NCBI RefSeq assembly: GCF_021742065.1
Contig: NZ_JAKKIE010000018.1
Coordinates: 1-64,000 of the forward strand
DNA from: Rhizorhapis sp. SPR117
Lineage (GTDB): Bacteria > Pseudomonadota > Alphaproteobacteria > Sphingomonadales > Sphingomonadaceae
DNA: 64,000 nt
Direction: 5' to 3'
The translations under genes and the position numbers were made by a program. Under the pieces are notes generated by a model. It searched no databases and was not told where the DNA came from. It was given only the letters and a program-made list of their open reading frames with translations. Position 1 is the first letter of the stretch; the number at the start of each line of letters is the position of its first letter. Shown piece by piece: positions 27,749 to 37,109 of this stretch.

Positions 27749-29422
27749 ATGCAAGAGGAATTTTCCGCCGACGAAAACTCACCGCCATCGTCGCCGTTGC
27801 GCATTCCAATATTCCGGATGGTCTGGATTGCCAACCTCGCGTCGAATTTTGGAAGCCTTATCCAATCGGTCGGTGCTTCGTGGATGATGGTTTCCCTGTC
27901 CGGTTCGGCAACCTACATAGCGCTTGTCCAGTCATCGACGACCCTGCCAATCATGTTGCTGGCATTGGTGGCAGGTGCGTTTGCCGACAACCTGGATCGC
28001 CGCATCGTCATGCTTGTGGCGCAGGGCTTCATGCTTTTGGTATCGGTGACACTTGCGGTATGCGCGGCATTGGGCGTGCTCACGCCCTGGCTGCTGCTCG
28101 TCTTTACCTTTCTTATCGGGTGTGGGACGGCCCTGAATGGACCCGCTTGGCAGGCCTCTGTGGGCGATATGGTGCCGCGACAGGGCCTGCCCAGCGCAAT
28201 CACGCTCAACAGCATGGGTTTCAATATTGCCCGCAGCCTTGGACCTGCCATTGGCGGTATGATCGTTGCGGCGGCGGGCGCGGCTATGGCATTTCTGGTC
28301 AATGCGTTGAGCTATGTCGGGCTGATTGTTGTGTTATTGCGATGGCGTCCAGAGGTTCCGCCCCGGCTGCTGCCGCGGGAAACGCTGAGCGGTGCCATGG
28401 CCGCAGGAATACGTTATGTCGCCATGTCTCCCGGTTTACGGATCATATTGATGCGGGCCATGTTGTTCGGGTTGGCTGCATCCTCCGTCCCGGCGTTAAT
28501 GCCCCTGGTGGCGCGCGACCTTATAGCAGGCGGGGCATTGACTTATGGCGTGCTGTTGGGTGCGTTTGGCGTAGGCGCGGTGGGCGGTGCGCTAGGCAGC
28601 GGTTGGTTGCGTGGACATTTCACCACTGAATGGATCGTACGTGGATCGACGCTGGCCGTGGTGATTGGCACCGCTGTGACAGGCATCAGCACCATGCTGC
28701 CACTCACCATGATTGCCCTTTCATTTTCCGGGGCGGGATGGGTGCTGGTACTTTCGATCTTAAGCGTTTCGGTCCAGTTGAGTTCGCCGCGCTGGGTCGT
28801 CGCGCGCGCGCTCGCCATGTACCAGATGCTCGCGTTCGGGGGGATGGCGCTGGGCAGCTGGGCCTTTGGCGCGGCCGCCGAAGTATATGGCGTCGGCTTG
28901 GCCTTGCTGGGTGCTGCAGCATTACAGACCATCAGCGCAATGGTTGGATTTATAAAGCCTATGGTGGAAGCGCAGGATCAGAATCTTGACCTGCTCGGAC
29001 AATGGACCGAACCGGAAACGGACGTACCAGTGGAAGCCCGCAGCGGGCCGATCGTTGTCACTCTCGAATACCGGATCAAGCCGGATAATGTGATCGCTTT
29101 CCTCAACGTCATGGATGAGCGTCGCCGCATCCGGATGCGCGATGGTGCCCGCCATTGGACGCTTCTGAGGGATTTGGGCGAACAAGAACTGTGGATTGAG
29201 CGATACCATGTACCGACATGGCTCGACTATGTGCGGCATAACCAACGCCGTACACAGGCCGATGCCGCAAATTCCGAACGCATAAGTGAACTGCACGAAG
29301 GAACGTGGCCGCCGACCGTCCACCGCATGATAGAGCGGCAAACCGGATCAATGCCGACCTTGCGGGGACGCCCAGCTACAGATTTCTCGCCCTCTCTGGT
29401 AGATCCCGCTCGCTACTCCTGA
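27749..29422 (+). CDS. MFS exporter (EntS/MFS_3-like) with C-terminal ABM-like domain
   Basis: A 557-residue protein. Residues 1-400 form about twelve membrane helices of an MFS transporter, with the inner loop GAFADNLDRRIVML between helices 2 and 3. The C-terminal 130 residues, starting about IVVTLEYRIKPDNVIAFLNV, look like a dimeric alpha/beta-barrel (antibiotic biosynthesis monooxygenase-like) domain in the cytoplasm. This two-part layout occurs in the MFS_3 family of efflux proteins. The ATG at 27749 has GAGGG five bases upstream; ATG 27737 is also possible. The substrate is unknown; efflux of a small toxic compound is inferred. Confidence 0.8.
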   Translation: MQEEFSADENSPPSSPLRIPIFRMVWIANLASNFGSLIQSVGASWMMVSLSGSATYIALVQSSTTLPIMLLALVAGAFADNLDRRIVMLVAQGFMLLVSVTLAVCAALGVLTPWLLLVFTFLIGCGTALNGPAWQASVGDMVPRQGLPSAITLNSMGFNIARSLGPAIGGMIVAAAGAAMAFLVNALSYVGLIVVLLRWRPEVPPRLLPRETLSGAMAAGIRYVAMSPGLRIILMRAMLFGLAASSVPALMPLVARDLIAGGALTYGVLLGAFGVGAVGGALGSGWLRGHFTTEWIVRGSTLAVVIGTAVTGISTMLPLTMIALSFSGAGWVLVLSILSVSVQLSSPRWVVARALAMYQMLAFGGMALGSWAFGAAAEVYGVGLALLGAAALQTISAMVGFIKPMVEAQDQNLDLLGQWTEPETDVPVEARSGPIVVTLEYRIKPDNVIAFLNVMDERRRIRMRDGARHWTLLRDLGEQELWIERYHVPTWLDYVRHNQRRTQADAANSERISELHEGTWPPTVHRMIERQTGSMPTLRGRPATDFSPSLVDPARYS

Positions 29423-29501
29423 TCAGGTATTTTCCCCAAAACCCCGCACATGGATCACAAGGGCCTTTCGCGAATCATCTTCAGTTCCTAGGCTGCCCAC
29501 C

Positions 29502-32500
29502 ATGCCTCATGCCCCCTTCGTTCCGCTTCGCATCTTTTCCTCCTACACCATGCTGGAAGGGGCCATTGAGCCCAAGGCGATAGCAAAACAGGCGCGCGCA
29601 CTCGGCTTTCCGGCCGCGGCACTGACGGACCGCAACGGCCTGTACGCTGCCATGGCCTTTTCCGACGCCTGCAAGTCAGAGGGTGTGCAGCCCATCGTCG
29701 GTACGATGTTGAGCGTTTCCCGACCGGGAAGGCCCGATGGGACCAGCCCGGTCTATGACTGGATTGCGCTCTATGCCCAGGACAGCACGGGATATGATAA
29801 CTTGTGCACGCTCGTGTCGATGGCCCATCTCGACCGGCCCATTGAGGAACAGGCGCATGTCGCCTTCAATGCATTGCAAGGGCGTACCGATGGGCTGATC
29901 GCACTGACGGCCGGCAATGAAGGCGCGCTCGCCCGTCTGTTTGCGGAAGATCAGCCCGATGCCGCGCTTGCCTATGCCGATCGCTTGCAAGCGCTGTTTC
30001 CCGACCGGCTCTATATAGAAATCGTCCGCCGCCTTGATGCGGTTGAAGGCAACGCCGAACCGCATTTGCTTGATCTTGCCTATGATCGAGATATTCCGCT
30101 CGTGGCCACCAATCCGTGCTGTTATGCCGAACCGCATTTCCATTCCGCGCACGACGCGATGTTGTGCATCGCTCAATCCTCCTATGTCGACAGCGATGAC
30201 AGGCTGAAAAGTTCGCCCGACGCGTGGATGAAACCGGCGGCCGACATGAAGCGGCTGTTTGAGGATCTTCCCGAAGCGCTGGCGAATACGCTGGTGGTTG
30301 CGCAGCGTTGTGCCGTCATGGCCCCCAAGCGCAAGCCGATCCTGCCCAGCCTTGCCGGCGACCGGGAGGGCGAAGAAACGCAACTGCGCGCCGACGCAAC
30401 GGCTGGACTGGAAGCGCGCCTCGAAAAACTCGGGATCACCGATGCCGAACGGCGCAAGCCCTATTTCGACCGGCTGGAATTTGAAGTCGGCATCATCATT
30501 CAAATGGGCTTTCCGGGATATTTCCTGATTGTTGCCGACTTCATCAAATGGGCTAAGGACAATGATATTCCGGTCGGGCCGGGACGCGGATCAGGCGCGG
30601 GTTCCGTCGTCGCATGGGCGCTGACCATCACCGATCTCGACCCATTGGAACTGGGCCTGCTGTTCGAACGCTTCCTCAATCCAGAGCGCGTATCGATGCC
30701 TGACTTCGACATCGATTTCTGCGAAACCCGGCGTGGCGAAGTCATTCGCTATGTGCAGAGCAAATACGGGTCAGACCATGTCGCGCAGATCATCACCTTT
30801 GGTAAGCTGAAGGCCCGCGCCGTGTTGAAGGATACCGGCCGGGTTCTGCAAATGAGCTATGGCCAGGTGGACCGGCTGGCAAAGCTGATCCCCAATCATC
30901 CCACTGACCCGTGGACGCTGGATCGCGCCATGGAGCGCGGGGGCGTTGCCGAATTACGCTATGAATATGAGCGCGACCCTCAGGTCAAACGCCTCATCGA
31001 TCTGGCCCGCAAGCTGGAGGGCCTGCCGCGCCACAGTTCCACGCATGCTGCGGGCGTGGTGATCGGTGACCGTCCCCTGTCACAGCTGGTTCCGCTCTAT
31101 CGCGATCCGCGATCGGATATGCCGGTGACGCAGTTCGATATGAAATATGTGGAGGGCGCGGGTCTCGTCAAATTCGATTTTCTGGGGCTGAAAACGCTTT
31201 CCGTGCTGCAAAAAGGCGTGCGGTTGTTGAAGGGGCGAGGCGTAGAGGTCGATCTCGACCTGCTCCAATGGGATGATCCTGCGGTCTTTGAATTACTCAA
31301 GCGTGGCGACACCGTCGGCGTGTTCCAGTTGGAATCAGAGGGGATGCGCAAGACTCTGGCGCAGGTGAAACCGACCAGTTTCGGCGACATCATCGCCCTT
31401 GTTTCGCTCTACCGACCGGGACCGATGGACAATATCCCGATGTTCGGACGACGCAAAAACGGCATGGAGGCGATTGAGTATCCCCATAAATTGCTGTCCG
31501 GCATATTGGAGGAAACCTACGGAATCTTCGTCTATCAGGAACAGGTGATGCAGGCCGCTCAGATATTGGCGGGCTATTCCCTTGGGGACGCAGACTTGCT
31601 GCGTCGCGCCATGGGCAAGAAAATTCAGGCCGAAATGGATGCCCAGCGCGAACGGTTCGTGACCGGTTGTGCGCAAAACAATAATATTCCGGCGTCCAAG
31701 GCCAATGAACTGTTCGACTTGATCGACAAATTTGCAGGCTATGGTTTCAACAAATCACATGCCGCCGCCTATGCCCTGCTCGCCTATCAGACTGCTTGGC
31801 TGAAGGCGCATTATCCCGCCGAATTCTATGCCGCCTCCATGTGTTTCGACATGCACCAGACCGACAAGCTTTGCATCTTCGTCGATGACATGCGGCGCAT
31901 GGACATCACATGCCTGCCCCCGTGCATCAATGCCAGCGAGGCAGAATATTCGGTTGAACCGCATGAAGACGGCCACGCGGTGCGCTATGCTCTGGGTGGT
32001 CTGAAGGGCGTGGGTGAAAAGGCGATGGACACGCTGGTCGCCGAACGGGTGGACCATGGACCGTTCACCAGCCTTGACGATTTTGCCAATCGGGTGGAGT
32101 CGCGCCTTTTGAACCGGCGCCAGCTTGAAAGTCTGGCCGCGGGCGGCGCATTCGACAGCATCAATCCCGACCGGGCGGGCGTGCACGCAGCCGCGGAAAC
32201 CATTCTCGCCGTTGCATCCAGCGCAGCCGAAGCGCGGACAAGCGGTCAGGGCGGGCTGTTCGGGGCGGCAGAGGTCAAACAACCGGACATTCAAATTCCA
32301 TCCGGCATCCATTGGTCGATTGCCGATCGCATGGCACAGGAAAAGGACGCATTCGGTTTCTATTTCTCCGCCCATCCGGTTGATCGTTTTCGCCACATTG
32401 CCGATGCCAACGGCGCAAAAGACTTCAGCCTGATTTGCAGCCAGCCAGCCAATGATCAGGGCGGGAGGACGAACGCAATCATGGCGGCATTGGTAGAGGA

Positions 32501-32993
32501 AGTACGCTGGCGCGAAACCAAACGAGGTCGGCGTTATGTCTCCGCCACCCTGTCGGACAGTAGCGGTCAGTTTCAGGCAAGCTGCTTTGATGACGATGTC
32601 TGCAAACAGATTGAAGAGCTTGGCAGTGACGGGGATTGCGGCCTTCTGACCGTGGAACTGGATCGTCAACCGGGGGAAGAAATGCCGCGCGTCGCAATCC
32701 GCAATGTTCAACCTTTCTCCCGCCTTTGCAATACATCACGGCTCATTCTGCAAATTGATGTCGCAGAACCAAAAGCCGTTTCCGCCATCGCGCAACTTGT
32801 GTCCGGGGCAAGGGGCGGACGCTGTGAAATCCTGTTGCGCAGCAAACTCGCCGATGGCCGCATCGCGAAGCTTCGTCTGGGTCGGGATTTTGCGGTAGAG
32901 GCCGAACTCGCCGCCAGTATCGCGACGATTCCCGGCGTTGCGTACCATGAATTAAAGGGTGCAGAGCCGTTACGCCTTGCGCTCGTGTCCTGA
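29502..32993 (+). CDS. dnaE: DNA polymerase III alpha subunit
   Basis: The 1163-residue replicative polymerase. An N-terminal PHP domain is followed by the palm with GPGRGSGAGSVVAWAL and MPDFDIDFCETRRGEVI (catalytic Asp pair near 401 and 403), then KFDFLGLKTLSVL (third Asp), a helix-hairpin-helix part and a C-terminal OB fold. The PHP start reads PFVPLRIFSSYTMLEGA, where metal-binding PHP domains have HLRxHS, so two His ligands are missing and PHP nuclease activity is unlikely. A monocistronic unit; it converges with the radical SAM gene ten bases away. Confidence 0.96.
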   Translation: MPHAPFVPLRIFSSYTMLEGAIEPKAIAKQARALGFPAAALTDRNGLYAAMAFSDACKSEGVQPIVGTMLSVSRPGRPDGTSPVYDWIALYAQDSTGYDNLCTLVSMAHLDRPIEEQAHVAFNALQGRTDGLIALTAGNEGALARLFAEDQPDAALAYADRLQALFPDRLYIEIVRRLDAVEGNAEPHLLDLAYDRDIPLVATNPCCYAEPHFHSAHDAMLCIAQSSYVDSDDRLKSSPDAWMKPAADMKRLFEDLPEALANTLVVAQRCAVMAPKRKPILPSLAGDREGEETQLRADATAGLEARLEKLGITDAERRKPYFDRLEFEVGIIIQMGFPGYFLIVADFIKWAKDNDIPVGPGRGSGAGSVVAWALTITDLDPLELGLLFERFLNPERVSMPDFDIDFCETRRGEVIRYVQSKYGSDHVAQIITFGKLKARAVLKDTGRVLQMSYGQVDRLAKLIPNHPTDPWTLDRAMERGGVAELRYEYERDPQVKRLIDLARKLEGLPRHSSTHAAGVVIGDRPLSQLVPLYRDPRSDMPVTQFDMKYVEGAGLVKFDFLGLKTLSVLQKGVRLLKGRGVEVDLDLLQWDDPAVFELLKRGDTVGVFQLESEGMRKTLAQVKPTSFGDIIALVSLYRPGPMDNIPMFGRRKNGMEAIEYPHKLLSGILEETYGIFVYQEQVMQAAQILAGYSLGDADLLRRAMGKKIQAEMDAQRERFVTGCAQNNNIPASKANELFDLIDKFAGYGFNKSHAAAYALLAYQTAWLKAHYPAEFYAASMCFDMHQTDKLCIFVDDMRRMDITCLPPCINASEAEYSVEPHEDGHAVRYALGGLKGVGEKAMDTLVAERVDHGPFTSLDDFANRVESRLLNRRQLESLAAGGAFDSINPDRAGVHAAAETILAVASSAAEARTSGQGGLFGAAEVKQPDIQIPSGIHWSIADRMAQEKDAFGFYFSAHPVDRFRHIADANGAKDFSLICSQPANDQGGRTNAIMAALVEEVRWRETKRGRRYVSATLSDSSGQFQASCFDDDVCKQIEELGSDGDCGLLTVELDRQPGEEMPRVAIRNVQPFSRLCNTSRLILQIDVAEPKAVSAIAQLVSGARGGRCEILLRSKLADGRIAKLRLGRDFAVEAELAASIATIPGVAYHELKGAEPLRLALVS

Positions 32994-33002
32994 GCAGGCG
33001 GC

Positions 33003-34088
33003 TTACAATAAGCGTGGCTGATCGCCCTCTGGCGGTCTGAACAAATCCGTCCGCAATTTCTGCCGTCCCGACTGGTTCAGCCCCAGCCGGGCACATGTCT
33101 TTGCAAAGCGCGTTCGCATCAAATCGGCCCACACGCCTTGCCCCCGCATACGCATGCGATAGCGCGGATCATTATCCCGCCCACCCCGCAGGTCCTGAAT
33201 GATCGCCATGACCTTGTCTTTGCGATCAGGGAAACAGGCATCCAGCCAATCGCGAAACAGCGGCGCGACTTCATGGGGCAGCCGCACAGGAATGAACGAT
33301 GCACTCCGCGCGCCAGCCTTTGCCGCCGCCTCCAGTATCGCTTCCATCTCATGATCGGTGATCGCAGGAATGACAGGCGCGACCGACACATGCGTCGGCA
33401 CCCCCGCCCGTGTCAGTTCACCGATTGCCTCCAGCCTTTTGTGCGGGTGCGGCGCTCTTGGCTCCAGCGTGCGGGCTATGGCCGGATCGAGCGACGTGAC
33501 GGATAGGGCGACCACGACCAGATCATCCTTCGCCATGTCGGCCAGCAAGTCGATATCGCGCAAAACGCGGTTCGATTTTGTCGTTATGATAAGTGGATGG
33601 CGGCAGTCATGGAGTATCTGAATACAGTCCCGCGTGATCCGCCAATCCTTTTCAATCGGTTGATAGGGATCGGTATTCGTGCCCATCGCAATCGGCGCAA
33701 CGGCATAGCCGCATCGCGACAGTTCCACGACAAGCAACCGGGCGGCATCGGGTTTGGCAAATAACCGACTTTCGAAATCAAGCCCCGGCGACAGGTCGTG
33801 ATACGCATGGCTGGGCCGCGCAAAACAGTAAATACAACCATGTTCACAGCCGCGATAGGCGTTGATGGAACGGTCGAATCCTATGTCCGGCGATGTGTTG
33901 CGCGTGATGATCGTACGGGGATGTTCAACCGTCACCGTCGTGCGCAATCGTTGCGGCGGACCGTCTATCGCTTCGCGTTCGTCAAGCCAGTCGCCATCTT
34001 GAGTCCGTTCCGACAGGTTAAAGCGCAGCGGTGTCCGATTGACAGTCGCGCCCCTGCCCCTATCTTTCGGGATATTTTTTGCTGGCAT
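33003..34088 (-). CDS. PA0069-family radical SAM protein
   Basis: A 361-residue radical SAM enzyme (Rv2578c/PA0069 type). The cluster motif is GCEHGCIYCFARPSHAY (CxxxCxxC), preceded by NTSPDIGFDRSINAYRGC. The downstream LIITTKSNRVLRDIDLL and SVTSLDPAIARTLEPRAP are typical of the group. Function is not established for the family; it may act on DNA or protein. The ATG at 34088 has CAGGA upstream and is preferred over ATG 34106. Divergent from the VOC gene, with only 57 bases between starts, so their promoters overlap. Confidence 0.88.
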   Translation of the reverse strand: MPAKNIPKDRGRGATVNRTPLRFNLSERTQDGDWLDEREAIDGPPQRLRTTVTVEHPRTIITRNTSPDIGFDRSINAYRGCEHGCIYCFARPSHAYHDLSPGLDFESRLFAKPDAARLLVVELSRCGYAVAPIAMGTNTDPYQPIEKDWRITRDCIQILHDCRHPLIITTKSNRVLRDIDLLADMAKDDLVVVALSVTSLDPAIARTLEPRAPHPHKRLEAIGELTRAGVPTHVSVAPVIPAITDHEMEAILEAAAKAGARSASFIPVRLPHEVAPLFRDWLDACFPDRKDKVMAIIQDLRGGRDNDPRYRMRMRGQGVWADLMRTRFAKTCARLGLNQSGRQKLRTDLFRPPEGDQPRLL

Positions 34089-34145
34089 AATGGCAAATCC
34101 TGCCATATGTATAGGAACATATCAAGAACATTTGAGGTGATAATC

Positions 34146-34487
34146 ATGGCGCGATTACATTATGTCGAGTTGCCTTCGGGAAACATTGGCGCTTCGAAAA
34201 ACTTTTATGCCGATGCGTTTGGCTGGACGTTTACTGATTTCGGACCCAGCTATGCCGCCACGACGACCGGCGACACCGATGTCGGTATTTCCGGCGACCC
34301 CGCCGAAGCGACCGCCCGCTTGTTGCCGGTCATTCAGGTCGACAATATCGAGCATCAACGTGCAGCGGTGATCAAGGCGGGCGGGCAGATCAGCAGGGAC
34401 ATTTTCACCTTTCCCGGCGGCCGACGGTTTCATTTCACTGACCCTGACGGGCATGAACTGGGGGTGACGCAACTCGACCGGGAGTAA
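34146..34487 (+). CDS. VOC-superfamily (glyoxalase/bleomycin resistance) protein
   Basis: A 113-residue single VOC module. The beta-alpha-beta-beta-beta units are visible: LHYVELPSGNIGASKNFYAD at the N-terminus (His as possible metal ligand) and RRFHFTDPDGHELGVTQ at the C-terminus (Glu ligand position). Such small proteins act as dimers, as lyases, dioxygenases or binding proteins. The ATG at 34146 has GAGGTGAT upstream. It is followed, convergently, by the LytTR regulator after seven bases. The substrate is unknown. Confidence 0.82.
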   Translation: MARLHYVELPSGNIGASKNFYADAFGWTFTDFGPSYAATTTGDTDVGISGDPAEATARLLPVIQVDNIEHQRAAVIKAGGQISRDIFTFPGGRRFHFTDPDGHELGVTQLDRE

Positions 34488-34494
34488 GACCCGG

Positions 34495-35292
34495 TTAATG
34501 CACGAAGCGCGCCACCACGTCGCGATAGGAGCGGCTGACCTTCACCTGTGCCCCTGATTCCAAAACCAGGAAGCATTCGCCGTTGGTATGGGGCTTGACC
34601 TGCCGCACCTGACTCAAATTCACGATGGTCGAACGGTGCACTCGTTGAAAATTGCGCGGGTCGAGTCGCTTTTCCAGATCCTTCATGGTTTCACGCAGGA
34701 TCAAACTATTGTCGGCGGTATAGATGCACATATAGTCGCCCGCCGCGTCGATCCGCTCTATGCTGTCGACATCGACGCGGAAAATCTGGCCGCGATCCTT
34801 GATGTTGATGAGTTTCTCAAAACGATTGGACGCGGGCGCGTCATCCTCGACAAATTCGCACACCGCATCGGGCGCGACTTCGGCCAGCACTTCGCGCAGG
34901 CGCTCCACCTCCTGCACATTGCGTTTTTCAGACAAGCGTTGACGTACACGGTCCAGCGCGTCGGCAAGACGATCCTCGTCCACCGGCTTCAACAGATAAT
35001 CGACCGCCTGCGCTTCAAAGGCGCGAATGGCATGCTCGCTATAGGCGGTGACAAAGATGAACAGCGGCGGCTCTATCTCCATCATGCCCTGTACCACGGA
35101 AAAGCCGTCGAAACCCGGCATCTGGATGTCGAGGAACACCAGATCGGGTTTATGCGTCTTTATAGAGCGGATAGCCTCCCGGCCATTGAGGCAGGTGTCG
35201 ACGATCTCAACATCCTTATGGGTTTCCAATCGTAATTGGAGTCCCTGAATGGCCAGGCTTTCGTCGTCAACCAAGATCGTTCTGATCGTCAT
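34495..35292 (-). CDS. LytTR-family response regulator
   Basis: A 265-residue regulator with an N-terminal receiver domain (LVDDES acidic pair, LVFLDIQMPGFDGF phosphoacceptor Asp, FVTAY and LLKPVDE) and a C-terminal LytTR DNA-binding domain (KDRGQIFRVDVDSIERIDAAG ... RNFQRVHRSTIVNLSQV). The ATG overlaps the stop of the upstream LytS-like kinase by four bases (ATGA), so they form a two-component pair. Target genes are unknown; LytTR regulators bind direct repeats in promoters of exopolysaccharide or virulence genes. Confidence 0.93.
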   Translation of the reverse strand: MTIRTILVDDESLAIQGLQLRLETHKDVEIVDTCLNGREAIRSIKTHKPDLVFLDIQMPGFDGFSVVQGMMEIEPPLFIFVTAYSEHAIRAFEAQAVDYLLKPVDEDRLADALDRVRQRLSEKRNVQEVERLREVLAEVAPDAVCEFVEDDAPASNRFEKLINIKDRGQIFRVDVDSIERIDAAGDYMCIYTADNSLILRETMKDLEKRLDPRNFQRVHRSTIVNLSQVRQVKPHTNGECFLVLESGAQVKVSRSYRDVVARFVH

Positions 35293-36386
35293 GCAGCAAC
35301 CTTTGTCTGTTCTTCCGTTACATGCGGCATTTCAATGATCACTGAAAACCCGCCGCCGGGCATAGAACGCGTTTCAAGGCTTTGGCGTTCCCCGAAGGCC
35401 TGAAATAAACGATCGCGGATATTGGCAAGCCCCACGCCGGTTGAAAGTATCGGATCGAAGTCCCCGTCATGCAATCCCGGGCCGGTATCGGATACGATGA
35501 TCCGTACATTTTCACCGGCAGGTTGGGCCGTAACCGAAATATCCGCACCTTCCTCCCTTGGTGTCACGGCATATTTGATCGCATTTTCGACCAATGGCTG
35601 CAAGAGCAGCGAAGGCAGCCGCGCCCGTGCAACGGCTGGATCAATATCGAACACAGTGCGCAGCCGATCTTCGAAGCGCATTTTTTCTATTTCCAGATAG
35701 AGTTTGAGCGTCTCCACTTCCTGCGCCAAAGTGACCTGTGCCGTTGGTTCGTTGATCAGCGTATAACGCAGGAAAGACGACAGGCGGGAGAGCATTGCAT
35801 TGGCCCGCTCCGTCTGTTTCAGCAGCACCAGTGTCGAGATACTATTGAGCGTATTGAACAGGAAATGCGGATTCAACTGATAGCGTAGCATGGCGAGTTG
35901 CGCGCTCGATGCTTGGTTCTCAAGGTGCTCCAACTGATTGGCCTGTTCCTCGATCGTGAGGAAGAAGTTGATGGCATAATAAAGCGCCGACCACGCGCCC
36001 AGCAGGGTGAAAGTCAGGTAAAAAGCGCCCAGAAACAGTTGCAGTCCGGCCGTGTCGCTGGTCCGGTTTTGCGTTGAAAAAACCCAGGCATCGATAAAGG
36101 CCGACATGCCCGCCGCCATAAGGACAACAAGGATCGACACGCCCCAGGTGACAAGCGGACGTTGTTTGACCAGTTCACGAAAAATCACGGCCATCAGCAA
36201 AGTCAGCGAATAGCCCGTAACCGTGGAAATCAGAACGGGCACCAGAAAGGAAATCGGTTGCCCGTTGGCAATGCCCGACAATCCGCGCAATGTCAGCGCG
36301 CCAAGCCAACCCAGCGACTGCAGGTTCCAGAACGCCCGGTTCTTGTCCTCGAAAAATGGTTTGGGACGAATGGATATGACGGCCAT
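35289..36386 (-). CDS. LytS/YehU-type sensor histidine kinase
   Basis: A 365-residue inner-membrane kinase. Four hydrophobic segments fill residues 25-150. The His_kinase domain contains LRYQLNPHFLFNTLNSISTL (phospho-His in NPHFLFN) and is followed by an HATPase_c domain (LLLQPLVENAIKYAV, SDTGPGLHDGD, GVGLANIRDRL). The ATG at 36386 gives MAVISIRPKPFFEDKNRAFW; an upstream in-frame ATG at 36443 is less likely. It has no clear extracellular sensor domain, so it probably senses a membrane signal. Pairs with the LytTR regulator downstream. Confidence 0.92.
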   Translation of the reverse strand: MAVISIRPKPFFEDKNRAFWNLQSLGWLGALTLRGLSGIANGQPISFLVPVLISTVTGYSLTLLMAVIFRELVKQRPLVTWGVSILVVLMAAGMSAFIDAWVFSTQNRTSDTAGLQLFLGAFYLTFTLLGAWSALYYAINFFLTIEEQANQLEHLENQASSAQLAMLRYQLNPHFLFNTLNSISTLVLLKQTERANAMLSRLSSFLRYTLINEPTAQVTLAQEVETLKLYLEIEKMRFEDRLRTVFDIDPAVARARLPSLLLQPLVENAIKYAVTPREEGADISVTAQPAGENVRIIVSDTGPGLHDGDFDPILSTGVGLANIRDRLFQAFGERQSLETRSMPGGGFSVIIEMPHVTEEQTKVAA

Positions 36387-36527
36387 GCGGTTTCTTATCG
36401 ACTTTTCACCAGCATTTGAAGCTATGACACATGGACATGGCATGAAACCTTACGTCAAGCCAGCCAGTTTGCATTCACATGGGACAAGGGATAAGTTCAG
36501 CGCTGGAGGCAATAAGCAAGACTCGCA

Positions 36528-37109
36528 ATGAACAACATGGACAAGACGAAAGCCGGCTTCAAAGAGCTTGCGGATTCTACCGCTGAAGACTGGCAGCATA
36601 TCATGCATTGCATGCAACCTTTTGCCGGCAATCTGTCTGGTCGTGTACTTGCTCATTTGCAACTGCTGAGCGGCGATTACGGTGGCTTCCCTATCGATCG
36701 GCTGCAACACTGCCTGCAAACAGCAACTCTGGCGTATCGTGATCGTCGCGATGAAGAATATGTGGTCATGTCGCTTCTCCACGACATAGGCGATACACTG
36801 GGCACCTACAATCATCCCGATGTCGCCGCTGCAATCCTCCAGCCTTTCCTGTCAGAAGAAAATCACTGGGTCGTGCAGCACCATGGAATATTCCAGGGCT
36901 ATTATTATTTCCATTACTTGGGACTGGACCGGGATATGCGGGAACAATATCGTGGCGATCCCCATTTCGCCGCCACCGCCGATTTCGCCGAGCGATATGA
37001 TCAACGCGCGTTTGATCCCGATTACGACACCGCGCCGTTAGACTTTTTTGCTCCAATGGTGCAGCGCCTGTTTGCTTCACCGAAATATGCACTGATTACC
37101 CGACCCTGA
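36528..37109 (+). CDS. HD-domain protein
   Basis: A 193-residue protein with an HD-type metal site: HCLQTATLAYRDRRDEEYVV, then MSLLHDIGDTLGTYNHPDVA (HD pair) and HHGIFQGYYYFHYLG downstream. This arrangement resembles oxygenase-like or phosphohydrolase HD proteins (PhnZ type), but the substrate cannot be told. It ends 14 bases inside the HxlR regulator gene on the opposite strand. It could be regulated by that HxlR protein or by the divergent two-component pair. Confidence 0.75.
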   Translation: MNNMDKTKAGFKELADSTAEDWQHIMHCMQPFAGNLSGRVLAHLQLLSGDYGGFPIDRLQHCLQTATLAYRDRRDEEYVVMSLLHDIGDTLGTYNHPDVAAAILQPFLSEENHWVVQHHGIFQGYYYFHYLGLDRDMREQYRGDPHFAATADFAERYDQRAFDPDYDTAPLDFFAPMVQRLFASPKYALITRP

